A stretch of DNA of 9,044 bases, taken from the NCBI GenBank assembly GCA_020631675.1, contig JAHDGT010000054.1, positions 1 to 9,044 on the forward strand, in the 5' to 3' direction. Positions 6,390 through 9,044 of the stretch are shown piece by piece; the stretch's first letter is position 1, and each line of letters opens with the position of its first letter. The DNA comes from Bacteroidota bacterium (GTDB taxonomy: Bacteria > Bacteroidota > Bacteroidia > Chitinophagales > UBA2359). Under the pieces are notes generated by a model. The model did no database searches, was not told the origin of the DNA, and saw nothing but the letters and a program-made list of their open reading frames with translations. Both the position numbers and the translations under genes were made by a program.

Positions 6390-9044
6390 ATGAGATTTAT
6401 TCTACTAAAATTATCTATACCCCTATTTCCTTTTTTTCTAATAACTTTTACCTTAAATGCTCAATTAACTCCTGGCGCGGATGGCTACATACAAGGACAA
6501 TATGTTGAAGTAGGTATCGACGGTCAATGTGGGGTTCTTGGTGGTGACTCTGGTACACCAGCAGGAGGTGGTGATTATGGTGCGTATCACCCTAATTCAG
6601 GAACAAGTATTGGTTTCGTGGCCAACCCAAACCAAGATGGTTGGGCTACACAATGTGGTGATTATTTCTTGCCGGGGTCTCCGTTCGCGGGTTGGTCGCT
6701 TTCTGGCGGTGGCAGTGATTTTCAAAATAATGGCCGCTCTGGATCTTGTTCCATAACAGGTTCCATCACCTCTGTCACACAACCTTCTGCCAATGGTGGT
6801 ATTGCCGAATTGGTATGGCAAGGAACATCCAGTAATGGTTTGAGTGTATCACAAACCTATACAGTCGGTGCTGGTGACCTCTACTTCGTCAATACCATTG
6901 AAGTCTGTAATACGACTGGAGCTACAATAAATGGTGTGGCTTATGCACTGGGTTTCGATCCAGATAACGACTATACTAACGATGGTAATTTCGCAACAAT
7001 CAATACGATTGTAGACCAAGGTGGAGACGGTGAATATGGTGGCTCTGGAGGTGCAAGTGCTGAGATTACCGCTGTAGGCGCTGGTGGTACAGGTTGTTTC
7101 TTAACCATTTTCTCAGGTTGTACGGATAATGATGGAGATGGTGTTCGTGATGATGATTCTTATGTAGGAATGTTGAACTCCTTTCTCGTTCCTCCTGCCT
7201 CTACATTATTAGGTGCGCCATCCGGCTGGACGCAAGCAGGTGTGCCAACGGCTACAGGCTGGAGTTCGGCCATTACCAGTGAAATGACGGATTTGAATGC
7301 GGATCAAGCACTGGGCATCGCTTTCGACCTCGGCAGCTTAGCACCGGGAGCATGTAAACAAGCGGTTATTTTCTTCGAATTAAGCCCTGGTGCCGCACCA
7401 AATATCTCCTATGATATTTCTGTAGATGATGTGGATATTACTATTCCTGGTGTTCAATTATGTGGGGGCGACCCTAGCCCCGCTCCAACCGTGAGTGGTT
7501 TCCCTGGAGTTGGTGTTTTCCAATTCAATAATGGTACAACAACTGCGGATGATGGCATCGCTACGGTTAATCCTACCACTGGTGTCATTTCTGATGGTGT
7601 AGCTAATACCAATTACACCTTGGTTTATTTCTATGATCAAAATGGAAATGGTGTACTAGATGGTTGTGCGGATGCTTCCGCTTCCCTAATTGCTGAATTC
7701 ATTCCTTGTTGTACAGAACCTACCATCACTGCTACTGCTTCTGATTTAGAAGTATGTGAAGGCGATCCCGCTGTAACGCTCGGTGTCACCATTGATACCC
7801 CTGGCAGTGGCAATGTGACTACCTACGAATGGACGGGTGATACCGCTCCCTTATCTGCTACCAATGTGGCCGCACCTTCCTTCTCAACGGCGACCAGCGG
7901 CACTTTTATTTTAGATGTCAAAGTAACAACGGATGATTTCTGTGAAGCGATTTCTTCCGTAACAATTACGGTATTAGAAACTCCCGACCCATTAACTCCT
8001 CCTCCTGCAGAAACCATCTGTGAAGGGGATACGCCTGTGGGTTTTACGGTAACACCAACAGGAACTTCTTCTACAACAACTGATTTTACTGGGGATTTTG
8101 TTTATGGTAATTGGTCAAATACAACCACTACAGGTACAGACGGAAGTATTAACACGGTAGGATTGCCTACATCTATTGAGATGATATCAAGTAATAATGG
8201 TACAGGCGGAGACAACTTATTATGCATCACTATTCCATATGATGGTACATTGAGCTTTGATTGGAATTTTACGACTCCTGATGGACCTCAATATGACCCT
8301 TTTGAATATCTCATAAATGGTACTACAACAGTAGTAACTAACCCTATTGGTGCTCAAAATCAAAGTGGGGGTCTTTCAATAGCTGTTTTGACAGGTGATG
8401 TATTCTGCTTCAATCAGAGATCGACTGATGGTATAGTAGGTTCTGGTTTTACTACAATAAGCAGCTTCGAATTCATCCCTGATGGAGGAGGAGGGGGCTG
8501 TACGACCTCTTCAGTTAATTGGTATGATCAAGCAACAGGGGGTACGCTTCAAGGTACTGGAAACACTTTGGTTCCTGCTAATGGCATGACCGCCATGGAA
8601 GGTACTGTAGATTTAAACGCAAGCGGAACCTATACGTTCTATGTCGAATTTGAATGCAATGGCTGTGCGAGTACACGTGTCCCTGCGGTATTAAATGTAA
8701 ATGATGCAGTTGAAGTTGAAGCTGGTACTGATCAAACAATTTGTATTGATGGTACGGCTTCTTTAGCAGGAACGATCACTGGTGGAGCAACAACAGGTAC
8801 ATGGTCTGGTGGTGCGGGTACGTTCAGTAGCACAACAGATTTGAATGCGACCTATACCCCCGCAGCTTCTGAAGAAAACTCTACCATCGTTTTAACACTC
8901 ACAAGTGCGGATCCTGCCGGACCCTGTCCCGCGGTCATGGATATGGTGTCTATAACGATAGATCCAAAACCAGTAGTAAATGCGGGTGCGGATCAAGATA
9001 TTTGCTCTGATCAAACAGCGAGTTTGAACGCTACGGTCACCTTA
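6390..9044 (+). CDS. Giant multidomain secreted protein, unit B (3' end beyond window)
   Basis: The frame is open from ATG 6390 to the last base, 885 codons with no stop, so the gene is cut by the window. The signal peptide MRFILLKLS... ends near A24 (TLNA before Q). Residues about 26-338 match the N-terminal domain of giant protein A, including DNDGDGVRDD at 246-255 and FFELSPG at 328. After a double cysteine (C440-C441) there is an extra PKD-like module at about 442-535 (VCEGDPAVTLGV...TYEWTGD...SSVTITV) that A lacks at this point. The linker ETICEGDTPVG (541-551) leads to a beta-rich domain at about 552-705 (FDWNFTTPDGPQYDPFEYLI, VFCFNQRSTDG). This domain is unrelated to A's P-like domain. 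The Ig-like module follows at 710-772 (NWYDQATGG). PKD-like repeats start at about 775 and 863. A T9SS sorting tail would be expected at the unseen end. Likely an exported adhesin-type paralogue; no enzymatic motif was seen. Confidence 0.93.
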   Translation, partial: MRFILLKLSIPLFPFFLITFTLNAQLTPGADGYIQGQYVEVGIDGQCGVLGGDSGTPAGGGDYGAYHPNSGTSIGFVANPNQDGWATQCGDYFLPGSPFAGWSLSGGGSDFQNNGRSGSCSITGSITSVTQPSANGGIAELVWQGTSSNGLSVSQTYTVGAGDLYFVNTIEVCNTTGATINGVAYALGFDPDNDYTNDGNFATINTIVDQGGDGEYGGSGGASAEITAVGAGGTGCFLTIFSGCTDNDGDGVRDDDSYVGMLNSFLVPPASTLLGAPSGWTQAGVPTATGWSSAITSEMTDLNADQALGIAFDLGSLAPGACKQAVIFFELSPGAAPNISYDISVDDVDITIPGVQLCGGDPSPAPTVSGFPGVGVFQFNNGTTTADDGIATVNPTTGVISDGVANTNYTLVYFYDQNGNGVLDGCADASASLIAEFIPCCTEPTITATASDLEVCEGDPAVTLGVTIDTPGSGNVTTYEWTGDTAPLSATNVAAPSFSTATSGTFILDVKVTTDDFCEAISSVTITVLETPDPLTPPPAETICEGDTPVGFTVTPTGTSSTTTDFTGDFVYGNWSNTTTTGTDGSINTVGLPTSIEMISSNNGTGGDNLLCITIPYDGTLSFDWNFTTPDGPQYDPFEYLINGTTTVVTNPIGAQNQSGGLSIAVLTGDVFCFNQRSTDGIVGSGFTTISSFEFIPDGGGGGCTTSSVNWYDQATGGTLQGTGNTLVPANGMTAMEGTVDLNASGTYTFYVEFECNGCASTRVPAVLNVNDAVEVEAGTDQTICIDGTASLAGTITGGATTGTWSGGAGTFSSTTDLNATYTPAASEENSTIVLTLTSADPAGPCPAVMDMVSITIDPKPVVNAGADQDICSDQTASLNATVTL
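6465..7403 (+). repeat. Copy B of duplicated N-terminal domain coding region
   Basis: This is the counterpart of 835-1764, encoding residues 26-338 of giant protein B. The 19-residue stretch GDYFLPGSPFAGWSLSGGG is identical in both (1021-1077 and 6657-6713), but 12 of its 19 codons differ. The protein sequence is kept while synonymous positions have drifted. Confidence 0.85.
8712..9044 (+). repeat. Start of PKD-like repeat array in giant gene B
   Basis: One full repeat of about 88 residues (AGTDQTIC...TWSGGAGTFSS...NATYTPA...LTSADPAGPCPAVMD...ITI) is followed from about 8973 by the start of a second (VNAGADQDICSDQTASLNAT), which the window edge cuts. This repeat type is common in giant Bacteroidota surface proteins, usually as tandem arrays, so the gene probably continues well beyond the window. 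Confidence 0.75.

Overview
The window looks like part of a Bacteroidota chromosome, perhaps a marine or environmental lineage near Saprospirales or Flavobacteriia (the lineage is inference). Three things point there. The first giant gene ends in a type 9 secretion system (T9SS) type A sorting domain. Both giant genes are chains of Ig/PKD/SprB-like beta-sandwich modules. No convincing Shine-Dalgarno precedes the four starts. Gaps between transcription units are strongly AT-rich and coding DNA is visibly more GC-rich.

The layout is a two-gene cassette present twice in tandem, all on the + strand. Unit A (390-5553) has a 95-aa secreted helical protein, a 73-bp gap, and a 1600-aa multidomain secreted protein. 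A strong intrinsic terminator (5600-5633) closes it. About 400 bp of AT-rich DNA follows, then unit B (6037-9044+). Unit B has a 100-aa paralogue of the small protein, a 50-bp gap, and a second giant protein that is still open at the window edge (885 codons seen). Positions 1-389 hold no supportable gene.

The small proteins share a signal peptide and a C-terminal ~36-residue segment. That segment resembles a SHOCT-type helical hairpin (conserved NYxYEKARLExILKSKD). The giant proteins share a closely conserved N-terminal domain of about 310 residues carrying a DNDGDG calcium-binding-like loop, and later an Ig-like NWYDQA module. Between these shared parts, at the same linker (xxICEGDTPxG), they carry unrelated insert domains: P-domain-like in A, a different beta-sandwich in B. 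B also has an extra PKD-like module.

The simplest reading is a duplicated and diversifying cell-surface or secreted adhesin system, each copy co-transcribed with a small exported partner. Co-transcription is inferred from spacing and from the terminator lying only after unit A. The partner role is a hypothesis. A shared CACTCCTA motif sits 19-21 nt before three of the four starts, and a shared AATTATCTSTGAT element lies upstream of both units. No tRNA, rRNA, CRISPR array, insertion sequence or enzyme gene was seen.
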